Origin: Prorocentrum cordatum
Lineage: Eukaryota > Sar > Dinophyceae > Prorocentrales > Prorocentraceae
Direction of reading: 5' to 3'
NCBI GenBank assembly: GCA_963575745.1
Contig: CAUYUJ010018712.1
Coordinates: forward strand, 62,001 to 126,000
Length of the DNA stretch: 64,000 bases
Of this stretch, positions 45,400-56,739 are shown piece after piece. The position numbers were made by a program, and so were the translations under genes. Position 1 is the stretch's first letter. Each line of letters begins with the position of its first letter. Under the pieces are notes generated by a model. The model saw only the letters and a list, made by a program, of their open reading frames with translations, did no database searches and was not told the origin of the DNA.

Positions 45400-45652
45400 T
45401 TGCATGCTTATGCGAAGTTGTATTCTTGTTGCTTATTTGCTATCGTCATTGTTTTTCACTCATTTCCATATTTTTCATATTTTTTATTTTTCATTATTTG
45501 TCATTATTTTTCGCTATGTTCACGATTTGTCAAGTTTTCATGATTTTCTCTTTATTTTTATGTTTTCACTATTTTCATTATTTCTCATTATGATTCACTA
45601 TATGTTGATGCGATCCTATAGACAGCTATAGGACGATATGCCTTTCTATAGT
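45400..45652. other. AT-rich right subterminal region
   Basis: T-rich text with repeated ATTATTTTTC and TTTTCATTATTT motifs, ending in CCTATAGACAGCTATAGG and CTATAG next to the right inverted repeat. It mirrors the left end in composition and CTATAG content. Confidence 0.7.
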
Positions 45653-45669
45653 CTTCGCGTTCATCAAAG
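45653..45669 (-). repeat. Right terminal inverted repeat
   Basis: CTTCGCGTTCATCAAAG, the exact reverse complement of 31847-31863. Confidence 0.8.
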
Positions 45670-45836
45670 CATGCTTCTCGGCGAAGATGGGCCGTCAGCG
45701 CAAGCGCAGCGCGCCCGCGATTCCACGGCTCTTTCTCACGACAGGCCGGCGCCCAAATGGGGCCTTGGAGTTTGACCCCCTGCAGGATCAGGCGGCGCCT
45801 CCACGGGGCCCGAAGGGGCGCCGCGGCCTGGGGAGC

Positions 45837-47924
45837 CTAGAGGACCTTGCGAAGCCTCTCTGGGCTGATCGCACCTAACTGCCCCGCTGGGCGCCGGGCA
45901 GCCTGCTCAGCCAGAGAGCGCTGCCCGGCCTCGAGGGCGCGGCGCAGGCTGGAACATAGCATGACGAACTCGGTGTTGTCGGAGAGCGAGGTTGGGTCGT
46001 TCCTTATAACCAAGAACTTGGCGCCCAGCTCGGTCGCGGACTGGGCGCGGCGTGCGAGCTGGATGTCTTGCCGCCAAACCGCCCGCGAGATCGAACGCGC
46101 GGTGAGCACCCGGCCCTCGACGTAGCCAGCGCGGTGGATGTCGCCAGTGGGACGACGAAGCCAATCGTCGCGAACAAGTTGAGCAGCCTCCCTCATCAGG
46201 CGTTCGCGCGAACGCCAGCGGTTCTCGATCGGCTGGCAGGTGTCGTTGGTGGCATCAATGAGCTGCTGCGAGTACTTAGCATAGTTGGGGTCGCGGAAGA
46301 TCGACGGGTGGATTGCCTGCTCAAGGAGCGGCGCGCGCGGCTTCAGGAACGACGAGAACTGCGGCACGGCACGGTCGCAAAGGCGTCTGCCGGACAGGAT
46401 GGCAGATTCGCGTGCGATTGAGACTTTCGCAACAACCTCGTGCATGACATGCGACGGCAAACTGATGAAGATGCGGTCCATAGCGGAAGCGGTGTAGTCG
46501 GCGCTGTTGAAGCTCGTGGGCATGTAGGACTGGATTTCGAGCTTAGAGTCGAACAGCGACTTCCAGAACGGCTGCTGCTGAAGTGCGCTGTTGTCAAGTG
46601 CGAGGCGTGCGCGCTGGGGTCGCGGCTGTAGAAAGCTGCTCGGAGGGCGGCTGGCCGTGTTGAGTCCACCGATAGCGATGAACGTGCGCGCGCGGTAGTT
46701 CTGCTCCGCCCACGTGCGGTGGAGGCGCCACTCGCGACGGATATTGACACGGCCGGCGGCCTCGATGTCATGGTTGTGTACGCTCATGATGACGACGGCG
46801 TTGCGTGTGACAGCGTTAGTGATGGCAGTAATCTGAACGCGACCAGGGACGGGCACGCGAGATGGGCGGGAGCTGGTTTCCCGCGAGCTGCTCGAGCTGT
46901 ATCGGCGAGAACCACGGGACGAGAGTGGCGGCGCCACCCGTGGCGCTGTCGGTGCTTCCGTCCGGGACCGTGGACTCACACAAAAAAAATGTGAACGGGA
47001 ACGGCTGGGCATCCACCTACGCGCTCAGCAAGGCCTCCGTGCCGTGCGGGCGCGCGCGTTCCAGGAGACGAAGCACGCCTGCGACGCGCCCTCCGGTGCA
47101 CGCCAGGGCGCCCACAGGTGGCCAGAAGCGCCACTCTTCCGACCCAGTGTCCGCAAAGAGGGCCCGAAAATCGGTAAGGATTGCGCACCGATCGATGTCG
47201 CGGAAGTACTGGCGTTCGAGCGCCTTCCCGTTCCACTCGAAGACCGACGGGTCAGCCTGGCCCTTGATCTTGGACGGGCGAAGGGCAGGACATGACAATG
47301 GTTCTTTCCCTTGGCGGTGATGGCGCGCCACAGCTTTTCGGGGCACCTGTGCTGCATGAGCTGGTTGAGCTTCTTGCCGTGAACAACCGTGCGGATCTGT
47401 TTGGCGGATTTGTCTGGGTTGATGAAGATAGGGGCGATCAGGCCTGTGGTGTCCGTGGACTCGAAGCGCTTCCGCTTCCCAGCGACGTCGCGAAGAGCTC
47501 GGGCGAGAGCGAGGGCGCGTGGGACAGCGACTTCCTTGCTACCTTTGACCTCAAGGGTGAAGCGCCTGGCGGGCGCGTCGTCACGCAGTTCCACCATGTC
47601 CGAATGCAGGTTGGCTGCGGCGGTCCAGTCTTGCAAGTCGTTGAGAAGCATATCGGGCGCGATGATGCGTTGGGAGCCGATGGCGAAGATCGTGGCGTCT
47701 GGCGCCCGGTCCCATTCGACGCCCTGTCCATTCGCAGTTCTGAACGACGGGAGCAAAGCGCCGATCCAAAAATTAGGTCCGTCTTGAAACACCGAAACCA
47801 ATCGGATTGCAAAACAAACCTGAAACACAACAACCTTTTGAAAACCTAAGTGTGCAAAACAGCTCGCTGAAGGGGTGGGAGATCTTTCGCGCAACTCCAT
47901 GGAAAGAGGGGGAGCTGTATTCAT
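45837..47924 (-). pseudogene. LINE ORF1-like and endonuclease half, right of the inserted element
   Basis: From 47924 on the minus strand an ORF1-like protein reads ADMVELRDDAPARRFTLEV-type text (LHSDMVELRDDAPARRFTLE), then VPRALALARALRDVAGKRKR and IFINPDKSAKQIRTVVHGKK. FVSWNARARTARRPCL near 47.05 kb is the usual start of the endonuclease domain (family SWNARAL). A frame change follows. Then come VVIMSVHNHDIEAAGRVN near 46.78 kb, FIAIGGLNTASRPP where GDFN is expected, SAMDRIFISLPSHVMHEVVA near 46.46 kb, and the helical linker SRERLMREAAQLVRDDWLRR. It ends with ERLRKVL at 45837, before any reverse transcriptase. The missing part lies beyond the inserted element at 30.8-31.8 kb. Confidence 0.75.
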
Positions 47925-47929
47925 ATTGT

Positions 47930-48132
47930 TGAATTGTGGAGGGAGGGCGGGGGAAGGATAAGGAGAGGAATACGGGAGGAGGCCAACGTAGAAGAGGAGC
48001 TCGGGCTCCCACCCTGATCCTCCACCTCTTGATCTGGACGCGTGGAGCTCAGATCACGCAGATCAGCCTTGGCAACCGCTTCACTCGTGGTGGTCTTGCA
48101 GATTTATTCGGGGGAGGTAATTTTCAGCAGCG

Positions 48133-48170
<38 letters not shown>

Positions 48171-49090
48171 TATATGTATACTTGCATCGGTTGTGCATGT
48201 ATACTACCGTATGTATGCACAAATTCCCCGATCTACTCAACCAATGAGCTCCCACAACAATGCTTCAATCGGGTGTCCGGGAAGCTCCACGGGCACGCCA
48301 GCGACCCAACGAGCAACAACGCAAGGTACACACAAGCAGAAGCGAGATACGCACACACACGATGCCTACACATTTCAAATCAGTGAGTACAAATATGCAT
48401 GAATAGGGAAACGAACGGGTAGCACTAGGTGGCGCGTGTGGCAGGTAACGTGTGCGAACACACCTGGATATGAAGACCCAGATGGCACATCTTGTCCGCC
48501 AGGACGACTCCCTCATATGGGGCACCCGACAGGAGGAGACGTGAGATATTTCGAGTAGCACGAGCTCGGAAGCTGGAGTAGCAGAGGGGAGCAAGGACAC
48601 CAGGATGATGGAAGGGTACATTAGTGCATCTTGCCCGACAGGATGAAGGAGGAGGGAGATGGAGGCGAGGGTGGGCAGGAACATCCTGCCCCCTCCTCCA
48701 GCTCCTCGTTCCCCCCATGGAGCCGCCGATTGGACGTGAGTCCTGGGTGGCCCATCGAGGAGACCGAGGGGGAGGAGGTGCTTCTCGGAGGTGAAAAGGG
48801 GTAAAGAGGAGGACGATGGAGTGCGTCATGCAGGCGCCACTCGGATGGCACATCCAGAAGGGGTCCTGGTGGCGAGCCCGGAGGGCCATGATGGGGCCCC
48901 CATGGACATATCGGGCGTCCTTAGGCACGGTCCTCAGTGGCAGGGGGAGGGGGGGACCGCGCGCCACGCAGATCGCACATGAATAGCCGCCCTAGGACCT
49001 GAGGGCCTCATGAGGACGGGAGGGGGGGAGAAAGCTCCGCCGGAGGGGATGGGGAGGGGAAGCATGCGGGACCCTTTTCCGCCAGTGAGT
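47930..49090. other. No recognisable gene, contains a TA microsatellite
   Basis: (TA)n with TATG interruptions spans about 48132-48180. The rest has open frames on both strands without motifs. Confidence 0.6.
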
Positions 49091-49092
49091 TC

Positions 49093-49816
49093 TCAGCACG
49101 CGAAAATCAAAGTCATCGGGAGGCCATTCGCGAACTGCGAGTCCAGGTAGAAGACGCCCTGGCCGCCGAACCCCGAAGCCGCTGCACTGCCCCCGCCTGG
49201 TGGTCGCCACATCGGGCTGAGGTTGCGGCTCGAAGGCAAGCGACAGCCACTGGACGCGCCAACAGTGGCCCCGCGCGCGCGTGTGCGCTCCCGCTGCAGC
49301 CGCGGCGGCTGGCACTGCTCCTGCGCCTGTCGCTGCAGCTCCGTCTGCGGGCTGACCGCCACGCGCCATGGCTGTGGCGCTCCGACTGGCCCCTGCGGCT
49401 GCCGACACATCTGCAGCTGCGCGTCAACGACCGGCAAGGGGTGACCAAACGCGCTCAGCGCGCTGGCGCGTAGTGGCGGCTCCGCCAGCATCTCTCGCAG
49501 CTCTTGTACAAGCTGCTTCGACTGCGTCTGCCCACCCACGGAACGCCTTCGTCTAGTCCCTGGCATCGCTGCCAGCACTGGTGCCCGCTGACGGCTGGGT
49601 CGCTGTGGGGCAGCGCTTGTGGGCGCACCGCCTGAGACAAAGCGGGCTCGGGGGCGGGGTGTTCGCGCGCGGGCCTGCAGCATCGCGCTCTGGGCCAGTA
49701 ATACCTCTCGATGGGCCAACAGTTGCAAGTGCTATCTTTGGGCGCTGGGACGAGGTGTAGTCCCTGCGTTCCACGTGACGCTCCAACTCGTGGATGAAGG
49801 GGCTGAGGCCCGTCAC
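49093..49816 (-). CDS. Possible Gln/Ala-rich protein, two frames
   Basis: Not recognised. On the minus strand VTGLSPFIHELERHVERRDY (about 49.8 kb) and, after a one-base frame change near 49.73 kb, LLAHREVLLAQSAMLQARAR read as a continuous helical protein. Then come SKQLVQELREMLAEPPLRAS and a Gln-rich stretch, with a TGA at 49093. The frame change may be an intron border or a lesion. The opposite strand is also open (49619-50149) but has less protein-like composition. Confidence 0.3.
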
Positions 49817-49819
49817 GAA

Positions 49820-50770
49820 AAGCGACCCAAAGGCAGGACAACCTTGGGCGATGCTTCACATGACAAGACAGAACGGGATGCACTCCATGTTACGCGAGAT
49901 TACCAATACGCTGAGGTTGCTTACCTTCAACAAGTCCAGGCCGCCGCTGGAGAAGGAAACAGGATGAGGGAGAAGGATCCGAGATTCAAGGAGTGGCCGC
50001 ACCATATAGGCCGCGCGGCTAGCAACAGAGGAATGTCCAAACTGAAGGCTGCGCGCCGCGCGCGGCACCTTACAGCCAACGCTGGTCCTCGCAGCTCGGC
50101 GGCACGCGGGGCAGTCCTGCGCACCAAGACCAGGACCATACAGCGATAAGCAACCGTTCTTGCCCATGCCACTGGATTTTGACAGGAGGAGCAGCAGCAA
50201 CGGGAGGAGGAGAAGAACAGGGAACGCCGAAAAACAGGAGGAATATACTTTCGAGGGAAAGACACCCAATAACCAACCATGAAGACATGTACAGACGTGG
50301 CAAACCTGAGTGGACCTTGGGAGCTTCTCGGAAGAGCTGGATGACGAGGGTGAAAAGGAGGGTGCGGATGATGTCTTGGAGCGGGGACAACAACAAGGCG
50401 CGGCGATGGCCTCCGCCCCGCGCGCGCGTGCGCGTGGTCCCGCAATACCCGCTGGAACACTTGGCGGAACTCCGCCGATCCGGGCCTGCGGCGGTCTCTG
50501 CTGCCGACTTTCATTCCTCAGCGTCCTCCTCCTCCTCCTCCTCCTCCTCCTCCTCCTCCCCTTTTTCTCCTCAACCTTCACCTCCGCCTCCTTCTAATCC
50601 TCGTCCTCCTATCCTGGACATCCTTCTCATCCGTGTCCCCCTCCCTATCTGGGGGGCTGGATGACGGGGTGGGGGAGTGAAGCAAAGCGAAGCGAAGCGA
50701 ACGCCAGAGTCGTGCGCGCTCCCTTGGGAAGCCCGCCTCTGCCCATCAGGGCATGGCGAGAAGGCCGTGG
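49820..50770. other. No confident gene, short (CTC)n tract
   Basis: A CTC microsatellite occupies about 50523-50570, followed by GCGAAGCGAAGCGAAC near 50690. I see no convincing exon. Confidence 0.5.
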
Positions 50771-50772
50771 TT

Positions 50773-51429
50773 TCAAACATGTGCTATGTAGGCGGGCTCA
50801 CGTCGTAACCACCATTCGATGTTCCCGTTTGCTGATGACCACCGCATGTCGCTCAAGCTGTTGTGATTGTGTTGTCTTGGTTCGGTCGCTGCCCGAATAT
50901 GGTACTGCCCGGCGTCGGCGGGGCACCAGTGCCCGTTCAAGCTGTGGAGACACTTCCGGACGTCGTCGTCCAATCTCTTGGTTTGCCTTCCGGGTTGCCA
51001 GCGACCTCGATGTCCAGCGTTGAGATGTTGGTTCCAATTAAGCACTCTCTGCGTCAAGCGTGTAGGGAGGTGGTGAGCCACAGCACTCGCCCATCGCTCA
51101 ACACTTCTGCGGTGGATATGTGGAACATGGTGTGCGTAATGTTTAAGAATCAATGTTTGTGCCCTCCGCGTGCTCCCGTGGATGAAGTCAGACCAGAAGC
51201 CGACGTCGTAGTCCCGCGGAATGCCCAGTTGCGTGTCCTCGCGATCGCTGTCGTCCTGCAGGTTGGGCTGCTGCTTGGGTGGAGAGCTACAAACGTCGGG
51301 TTCGCTGGAGCCGCTTTGGACAATGTTGCTGGTGTTGTGGTTGTTGTTTTGGCCTGTCGCTAAATTGCGGTGCGGCGTCGGTGTCGCTGCCGTGCGTCGC
51401 CCAAGCGTTCCCAATATCATTATAACCAT
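50773..51429 (-). CDS. Hypothetical protein, 218 residues
   Basis: Not recognised. An uninterrupted minus-strand frame in moderate-GC DNA with ordinary composition. It has an Asn/Gln/Pro-rich N-terminus, an acidic patch (LQDDSDREDTQLGIPRDYDV), then a His/Trp-rich helical part (HYAHHVPHIHRRSVERWASA, LPTRLTQRVLNWNQHLNAG) and a C-terminus ending EWWLRREPAYIAHV. The plus strand is open over the same span with a hydrophobic frame, so strand is uncertain. I prefer minus because of its charge balance. Confidence 0.3.
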   Translation of the reverse strand: MVIMILGTLGRRTAATPTPHRNLATGQNNNHNTSNIVQSGSSEPDVCSSPPKQQPNLQDDSDREDTQLGIPRDYDVGFWSDFIHGSTRRAQTLILKHYAHHVPHIHRRSVERWASAVAHHLPTRLTQRVLNWNQHLNAGHRGRWQPGRQTKRLDDDVRKCLHSLNGHWCPADAGQYHIRAATEPRQHNHNSLSDMRWSSANGNIEWWLRREPAYIAHV

Positions 51430-53340
51430 CTGGTCCTGTGTTCGGCGCTACTGTTGTTTATGAGGCTCTGTTAGTCCACCCTCCTCCGCCGTGCATCACT
51501 GCAAGTACGGCGCTGCCCCTGTAATAATTGTTCTCGGCGTCCCGGTGTGTAGTGAATGCTGATGAGTTTTTGTCTGCTAAAGCATGCCTGTGCTTCTTGA
51601 ATCCGTTGGTAGATTTACTTCTGTATCGGGGGCGTCATCGGGGGCGTCGTGAAGGTTAATGGTTTTGCCGAGGTATGTAGCAAGCCTGCACCCCAGAGTT
51701 TGTCTCCTGTCACCGCACTGCGCAGCAGCGGAAGCGTGAAACAGGAGGAAGGATGAGCAGGAGTGGAACGGACGCTGTGCGGCGGACACCTGCGGCCCAA
51801 ACGGCCGCAAATACAAAACTCAAAAAAGCAACCGTGGTGGCAGGAGCGAACACGGGGCGGGAGGAAAAAAGCAAAAAGAGAGTGGCGATCCAGCAACGTC
51901 AGATAATCTCGCGCGTGTGAAGACCAGACGCTCCGGGCTGAGCCAGAGCTGGTGCGCGCACAGGAGCCCCACGCGAGTCTGGTGCAAATTGTGGCCTCAA
52001 GCTGAGGTACGCCCCGTAGCAGCCTGGCAGGAAGGGCCATGCCGCTTTGCCAGATGAGCGGGCACCTAGTGCCACGGATGCCGATGCGACGCAAGGCACA
52101 GGAGGAGGAGGAGGAGGAGGAGAAGGAGGAGGAGGAGGAGGAGAGCACAACAGAGAAGGGAGCAGGAGGACGAGAGCGACCGGCAAACATAAAGAAATTG
52201 CAGCAACCGCGCGAGAGGGGGTGCAGGGCACGGGAAACTCCGAGGGCAAACCGTCCCTGACGCCCCTGGGGCGGGGGACGCCGCCCCCGAAATTTTGGGA
52301 CAGCGCGCTCATAAAAAAAAAAAAAAAACATGCAAGGCAACGCTGTGATGGAGCCGGGAGGGGCGCGGGCGGCGAATGGCGGTGGAACTGAGCACTGCAC
52401 CGCTACCATTGGGCGCCTCCCCCAGAAGGCGGCCACAAGCCCAACGAAGGCAGGACCGCACCCCAACGACGACGACGCCGACGACGACGGCGACGGCAAC
52501 GAGAACGACGACGACGACGCCGACGCCGACGACGACAGCGACAGCAACGATAACGACGACGACGACGCCGACGCCGACAACGACGACGACGACGCCCAAG
52601 ACTACGACGACGAGGACGATGGCGACGACGACAGGGCGGCGGCGGAGGCGGAGGAAAAGGCGGCGGCGGCGGCGACAACGACGGGGGGAGAAGGAAAGAG
52701 GAAGGAGGGATAAAAGAGGGAACGGAGGGACAAGGGGAAAGAGGAACGAGTGGTCCCCAGCCCCCCAAGGCGTGGGGCCCCCGGGGGGAGGAGGCTGGCG
52801 GCCAGTGTCACCGCTAGCCGAGGAAGTCGCCGTGCTGCTGCAGGACTGCTGCGGGACTGGCCTAAGCACGTGATGGTGTTAGTTCGTGCCAATACTTCGG
52901 CATCCATCCCTGCTGCTTTGGCAACACATTTGTTTTGTTCTGGCGGGGCGCAATTCCAATCCGCGCGGCTTGTCTGAATGTCCTGGTGTCTAGTGTCCGA
53001 ATGTCCTAGTGTCTAGCGCCCTAATGTCCTTGTGTCCGAATGCGCTGGCCACAGGGCCACGGCCACGCAAACGGGAGGATCTTTCATTCGAGCCATCTGA
53101 CTCCTCGGTTGGCCTCTGCATCCTCATCTGCCCCTTCCCTCCCGCCCTCCCCTGCCCCTTCTTTGCCCCCAACCCCTTGTCTGGCAAACACAACAACGCG
53201 TCAATGTTTCATGGCTCGCCGCACGGTGCAGCACAAGCTGTTTGCGAGGTCTCTCGCTCCTGCCACGCCCAGACGGCGTGGGGACATGGATGGGTGAAAC
53301 GCACAAACATATCACTGAACTCATTCAACATATAACCATT
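51430..53340. other. No confident gene, GGA and GAC microsatellites
   Basis: (GGA)n at about 52098-52145, an A-run at about 52313-52328, and (GAC)n/(GACGCC)n at about 52465-52640. A short direct repeat of TGTCCTAGTGTCTAG type lies at about 52980-53040. Poly-Asp and poly-Thr frames are artefacts. Confidence 0.6.
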
Positions 53341-53361
53341 AATCAAAACATAAGCACATAA

Positions 53362-53679
53362 TCAAAACATCCTAACATCATATTCAGTCGGGCTGTTGGG
53401 CTCCTCGCCCTCCTCGCCCCGATCAGGGCGAATATCGCGCTCGCACCTGCGTAACTCCCTGCCGACGTCTGAACTACTGGCGATAGCCCTCGCAGCAACT
53501 CGTTCGGCGCGCCATCTCCCCAGACAGGCTCGGCGCCCGCAGCCAGCCCAGCGGCCACGTAGCCGACAGGGCGGCCGTGGCCAGGGACCAGGCACCCACG
53601 GGATCAGTAGCCGACCGAGTGACGCGGCAGCCTGGGTGGCGCCCGCACACAGACTCGAAACAACCTTGCCGGCCCGCAC
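53362..53679 (-). CDS. Possible exon, unknown protein
   Basis: The minus-strand frame ends DVGRELRRCERDIRPDRGEE then PNSPTEYDVRMF, with a balanced charge pattern that contrasts with the Arg/Pro-rich neighbouring frames. No start or domain can be assigned. It could be a terminal exon of a larger minus-strand gene. Confidence 0.22.
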   Translation of the reverse strand: MRAGKVVSSLCAGATQAAASLGRLLIPWVPGPWPRPPCRLRGRWAGCGRRACLGRWRAERVAARAIASSSDVGRELRRCERDIRPDRGEEGEEPNSPTEYDVRMF

Positions 53680-55270
53680 GACGCCACAATCTTAGTGGCG
53701 CCCCAGGCGAAATGCTGGAAGTATAGTGGCCCTGCCAATATGATCACTCAGCCAACTTACAGATATGTGCTAGTATGTGCGCGCGTAACCGTTCGGAGAC
53801 CTGGTGCGAGTGTGCAAGTCTGCCCGTGCATGCACTCGCGTGCAAGCCGTGCGTAGATATGCGACCGAGTTGCAACGCGTGGCTACTTGCTACCTGGACA
53901 CGGTGCACTTGAATACCAAACATAAATCAGTTATAACACCCAAGTGTAACGTGGAAACGCCATGAACCAACTACAACACTTAAAGCTTAGAGCTTGGAAC
54001 GCATGCCGTGAAACTATGAAACGCCAAATGTTGCAACCATGATCGGCGGAAGTCTTCAAATAATAGGTATTCTCACCGTGGTGGGCGTGGTGATGCACGA
54101 CCGTAGCTGGCAGTCTCTCGCCCGCGCCCCCCGGGGCTGGCGCAGCGGGCCATGGGCCTGGGATCGCTGGAGGGGGCTCGGCGATGCCAGCGGCAGGCGG
54201 CGCGCAAGGTGGCGCGGCAGAGCTTGCTGCATCAGGGTCTGGCACACCAGGCCCAGGAGGGCCAGCCCCTCGTGGCGCGGCTGCGTCGCTCTCGGGTCGG
54301 CTCGGCGACCCCGGGGCCCAGGGGTCCAGCAGGGGGCCGCAATCCCCAAAAAAATTGGGAGGCACCCTGTACCTCGGGATGCATTGATGATGTTGTGGTG
54401 TCTCGGTGTAGTGATTGCGTTGCACGTGCTGTGCTAGTGCTGTTGCTGTGTCTTGGTGATGCGGCGTTGCGTTTGTTCTGCGTCGGTATCGTGGTAGCGT
54501 TGTCGCTGGTGGTTCGCGTGCGAACGCCGGCAATGCGGGCGCTGCCTCGGCTAGAAACGCAACTCTACGCGATGGTCTCTGCGCGTGGGTGCGCTCGCGG
54601 GGGCGCTGGGCATTGGGCGGGCGGGTTGCTGTCGACAGACGCATGGATGGGATCTCCCCGCCATCCACGTGGAAGTCGTCGCCCTCCCGCGAGCTCACCG
54701 AGGGCGCGTCCGAGTCCTCTGGGGCGCAGGGGGGGGCCAGGGCGAAGGCCGCGGGGGGGGCGACCCGCGCGCGGCCTCCGATTGCATCGCGGCGAGGGGG
54801 GGGGGGGGGGGGGCGAGGGAGGGGCGGGCGAGGGGGGCGGTCAGGATAACGGCGAAAGGAGGAGGCGGGGGGGAAGGGCAGGGTGCGAAGGAAAGGGGGG
54901 GGGGGGGCTATGCTATGACACGAAGGCGATGCAATCGTAAAGCAGCCATGCGCAAGCGGGCGCCTCCTGGGCGGGCGTTCCGGGCGCGCCGACACACGGC
55001 CGACCTTTTAAACAGTAAGTTCGCTCAACCCAAGAGGCCCCAAGTCCCAAGTCACGTGCAAGCACTGTTTGAGGGCGTGTGTCGTGCAGTTGGAACACGT
55101 GCACGCGCGCGTGGGACTATATGCGGTTAGACGCCGAAGTCTCTCATGCGCGCCATGCCATGCAGAACCAGGGCGGCATCTCAACAACTCGGACCAATAA
55201 AATTAGAACTCATTGCATACTACCGAAATTATCATCGCGACCCGATGCGTTGCGTCACGCCTCCCACCAT
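53680..55270. other. No confident gene, long G-runs near 54.8-54.9 kb
   Basis: A minus-strand helix-like piece (GLALLGLVCQTLMQQALPRH) is visible near 54.25 kb and could be an exon, but nothing links it to others. G-runs occur at about 54797-54815 and 54895-54908. Confidence 0.4.
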
Positions 55271-55272
55271 TC

Positions 55273-55809
55273 TCAACCTCGGACCCCAGACAGCTCCTGC
55301 GATGACCAATGAGAGCCGCCACTCGGCGCATCGGGCCCCTGGGACTCCTTGACGGCGTCGGCGGAGTCGGGGCTGTCTGGGCCGAACAGCCCCCACTCCT
55401 CGTCGGAGTTCAACTCGCGATAAGGTGGCCTGCCGCTGGCCGAAGACGCATCTGAACTCGACGAGAGCGCCTCGTCACGGTCGTCCTCGGCGTCGGGCCC
55501 CGCGTCGGCTATGGGGGCGGGGCCCGGCGCGTCCTCGAAGACACGAGCGCGTCCGCGGCCAGCGCCGCGCCCTCGCGGCTGCGGCCGCGCGGGCCACGTC
55601 TGGACACCGGCAGTGGGCGAGGCGAAGGGCCGCGCCATCACCGGGCCTGGCTGGAACTGAGGCACAGGGCGGGCATGCGTCTGGGTCTCCATGAAAGAAG
55701 CATCCCACCGCAGATGCGTCTCGAATGCGCCGGCCACGCGGCACAGGTTACGCCGCTCGCCGCTCGCCAACAGCCTGCTCTGGGACAGGGCAAACGCAAT
55801 TGGATCCAC
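55273..55809 (-). CDS. Possible exon or small protein with Arg/Gly and acidic regions
   Basis: Not recognised. 178 residues from an ATG at 55809: a helical start (FALSQSRLLASGERRNLCRV), a Pro/Gly/Arg-rich stretch (RPQPRGRGAGRGRARVFEDA) and an acidic Ser-rich part (DAEDDRDEALSSSSDASSAS) followed by ELNSDEEWGLFGPDSPDSAD. The ordering resembles a disordered regulatory tail. The other strand is open but Arg/Ala-rich. Confidence 0.35.
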   Translation of the reverse strand: MDPIAFALSQSRLLASGERRNLCRVAGAFETHLRWDASFMETQTHARPVPQFQPGPVMARPFASPTAGVQTWPARPQPRGRGAGRGRARVFEDAPGPAPIADAGPDAEDDRDEALSSSSDASSASGRPPYRELNSDEEWGLFGPDSPDSADAVKESQGPDAPSGGSHWSSQELSGVRG

Positions 55810-56120
55810 ATCGCAGGCGCACGCGGGCTCTGTCTATCGTCTATTTCTACGCAGTGTACGAGTAGGTAGCTAGGCGCCCGTGCGTTGTAACGATTGTACA
55901 GGTGCATTGTGGTGCGCGTCCAAACGTCAATGGTAAAGCCATGCGCGTGCTGTGTGCACGGACGCGTGGTGCGCTGCAGTGGTGGCGCGCAGTGTGCATC
56001 TTCTCGAGCGTGCGAACTGCCCAGACACCAAGTAGCACATTGGTCACTTGGAATGCCGAAGGCTGGGGGCAACATCTTTTAGAAACTACGGGGGTTGCTT
56101 GGAAGCAGAACTACTTTTAA

Positions 56121-56405
56121 TCACGCGGTCTTCAAACCGATCTCGGCTGCGCTCGCGTCAGCGCCCGTTGACTCAGTCTCGGCGGCAAGCTTCATCAGTT
56201 GCATCTCAGGCTCGAAGGGCGACAGCGACATGCAACTAACATGCCAGGATCTCGAGTCATATGCCAAGCCCCAAAATTCAGCGAGCTCGCCCTCGGAGTC
56301 TGCGCCGCCGAGCAAGGAACAATCGAATCTAGCAACGACGAGGCCGTCCTGGAGGACGCATTGGCGACATGGGACTCTTTGCCGGGTTGGCCGATGCACG
56401 ACCAT
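56121..56405 (-). CDS. Possible exon, unknown protein
   Basis: 94 residues of ordinary composition on the minus strand: HRPTRQRVPCRQCVLQDGLV, then GGADSEGELAEFWGLAYDSR, then LSPFEPEMQLMKLAAETEST. It has a CxxC near the start. It lies upstream of the 55.3-55.8 kb frame on the same strand and could be joined to it by splicing, but the borders are not clear. Confidence 0.33.
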   Translation of the reverse strand: MVVHRPTRQRVPCRQCVLQDGLVVARFDCSLLGGADSEGELAEFWGLAYDSRSWHVSCMSLSPFEPEMQLMKLAAETESTGADASAAEIGLKTA

Positions 56406-56739
56406 TACATGGTAGGTCGCGCACTGGTGCGGCGCAGCACAACAATTACGCCTAGTTATACATAGTTACACCTGGTTGCGCTGACATACGTCCAGCTAAG
56501 CCTAGTTACACGCAGCCCCCAAACGTGCGCCAAACTGCCACACGGCCGAGTTTGATATGTCCAGCAGGTTTCGCGCACATGCGCCGCGCTGCCATCGATC
56601 TGAGCGGGGCTGCAGCCCCCCCCCGTGGAAAACCCTAAATGGCAAACTCCTGTGCAAAATGATTCCTGTGTACAGAATTTCCCCCTGGCCCTTGTCGTGC
56701 CACAACATGCGAGACGTCGATGGTCTGTCCTCGTCAAAA

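Larger units (their letters stand above)
31847..45669 (+). mobile_element. Candidate 13.8-kb multigene DNA transposon inserted in a LINE
   Basis: Perfect 17-bp inverted repeats stand at both ends, each next to several hundred bases of AT-rich sequence that is unlike the GC-rich surroundings. Outside them on both sides is minus-strand LINE sequence: endonuclease on the right, reverse transcriptase on the left, as if one LINE had been split. The dinucleotide CA flanks both ends (GGCA before 31847, CATG after 45669), compatible with a 2-bp target duplication. Inside, all candidate genes read left to right, and gene F looks like a DDE transposase of the CACTA/Plavaka-KDZ kind, a group with short target duplications. 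A 15-nt palindrome recurs 26 times inside and was not seen outside. The unity of the element is my inference. Confidence 0.6.

Noticed and set aside
31847-45669. Giant-virus or Maverick-type insertion
   Set aside because: I see no DNA polymerase B, capsid, packaging ATPase or protease sequence; only a transposase-like gene and unknown proteins.
52465-52640. Asp-rich acidic protein
   Set aside because: It is a (GAC)n/(GACGCC)n microsatellite, and neighbouring frames give poly-Thr and poly-Arg of equal length.
54101-54115. Spliced-leader start (CCGTAGC) at 18.3 and 54.1 kb
   Set aside because: Only 7 bases match and the rest of the leader is absent, unlike 44708.
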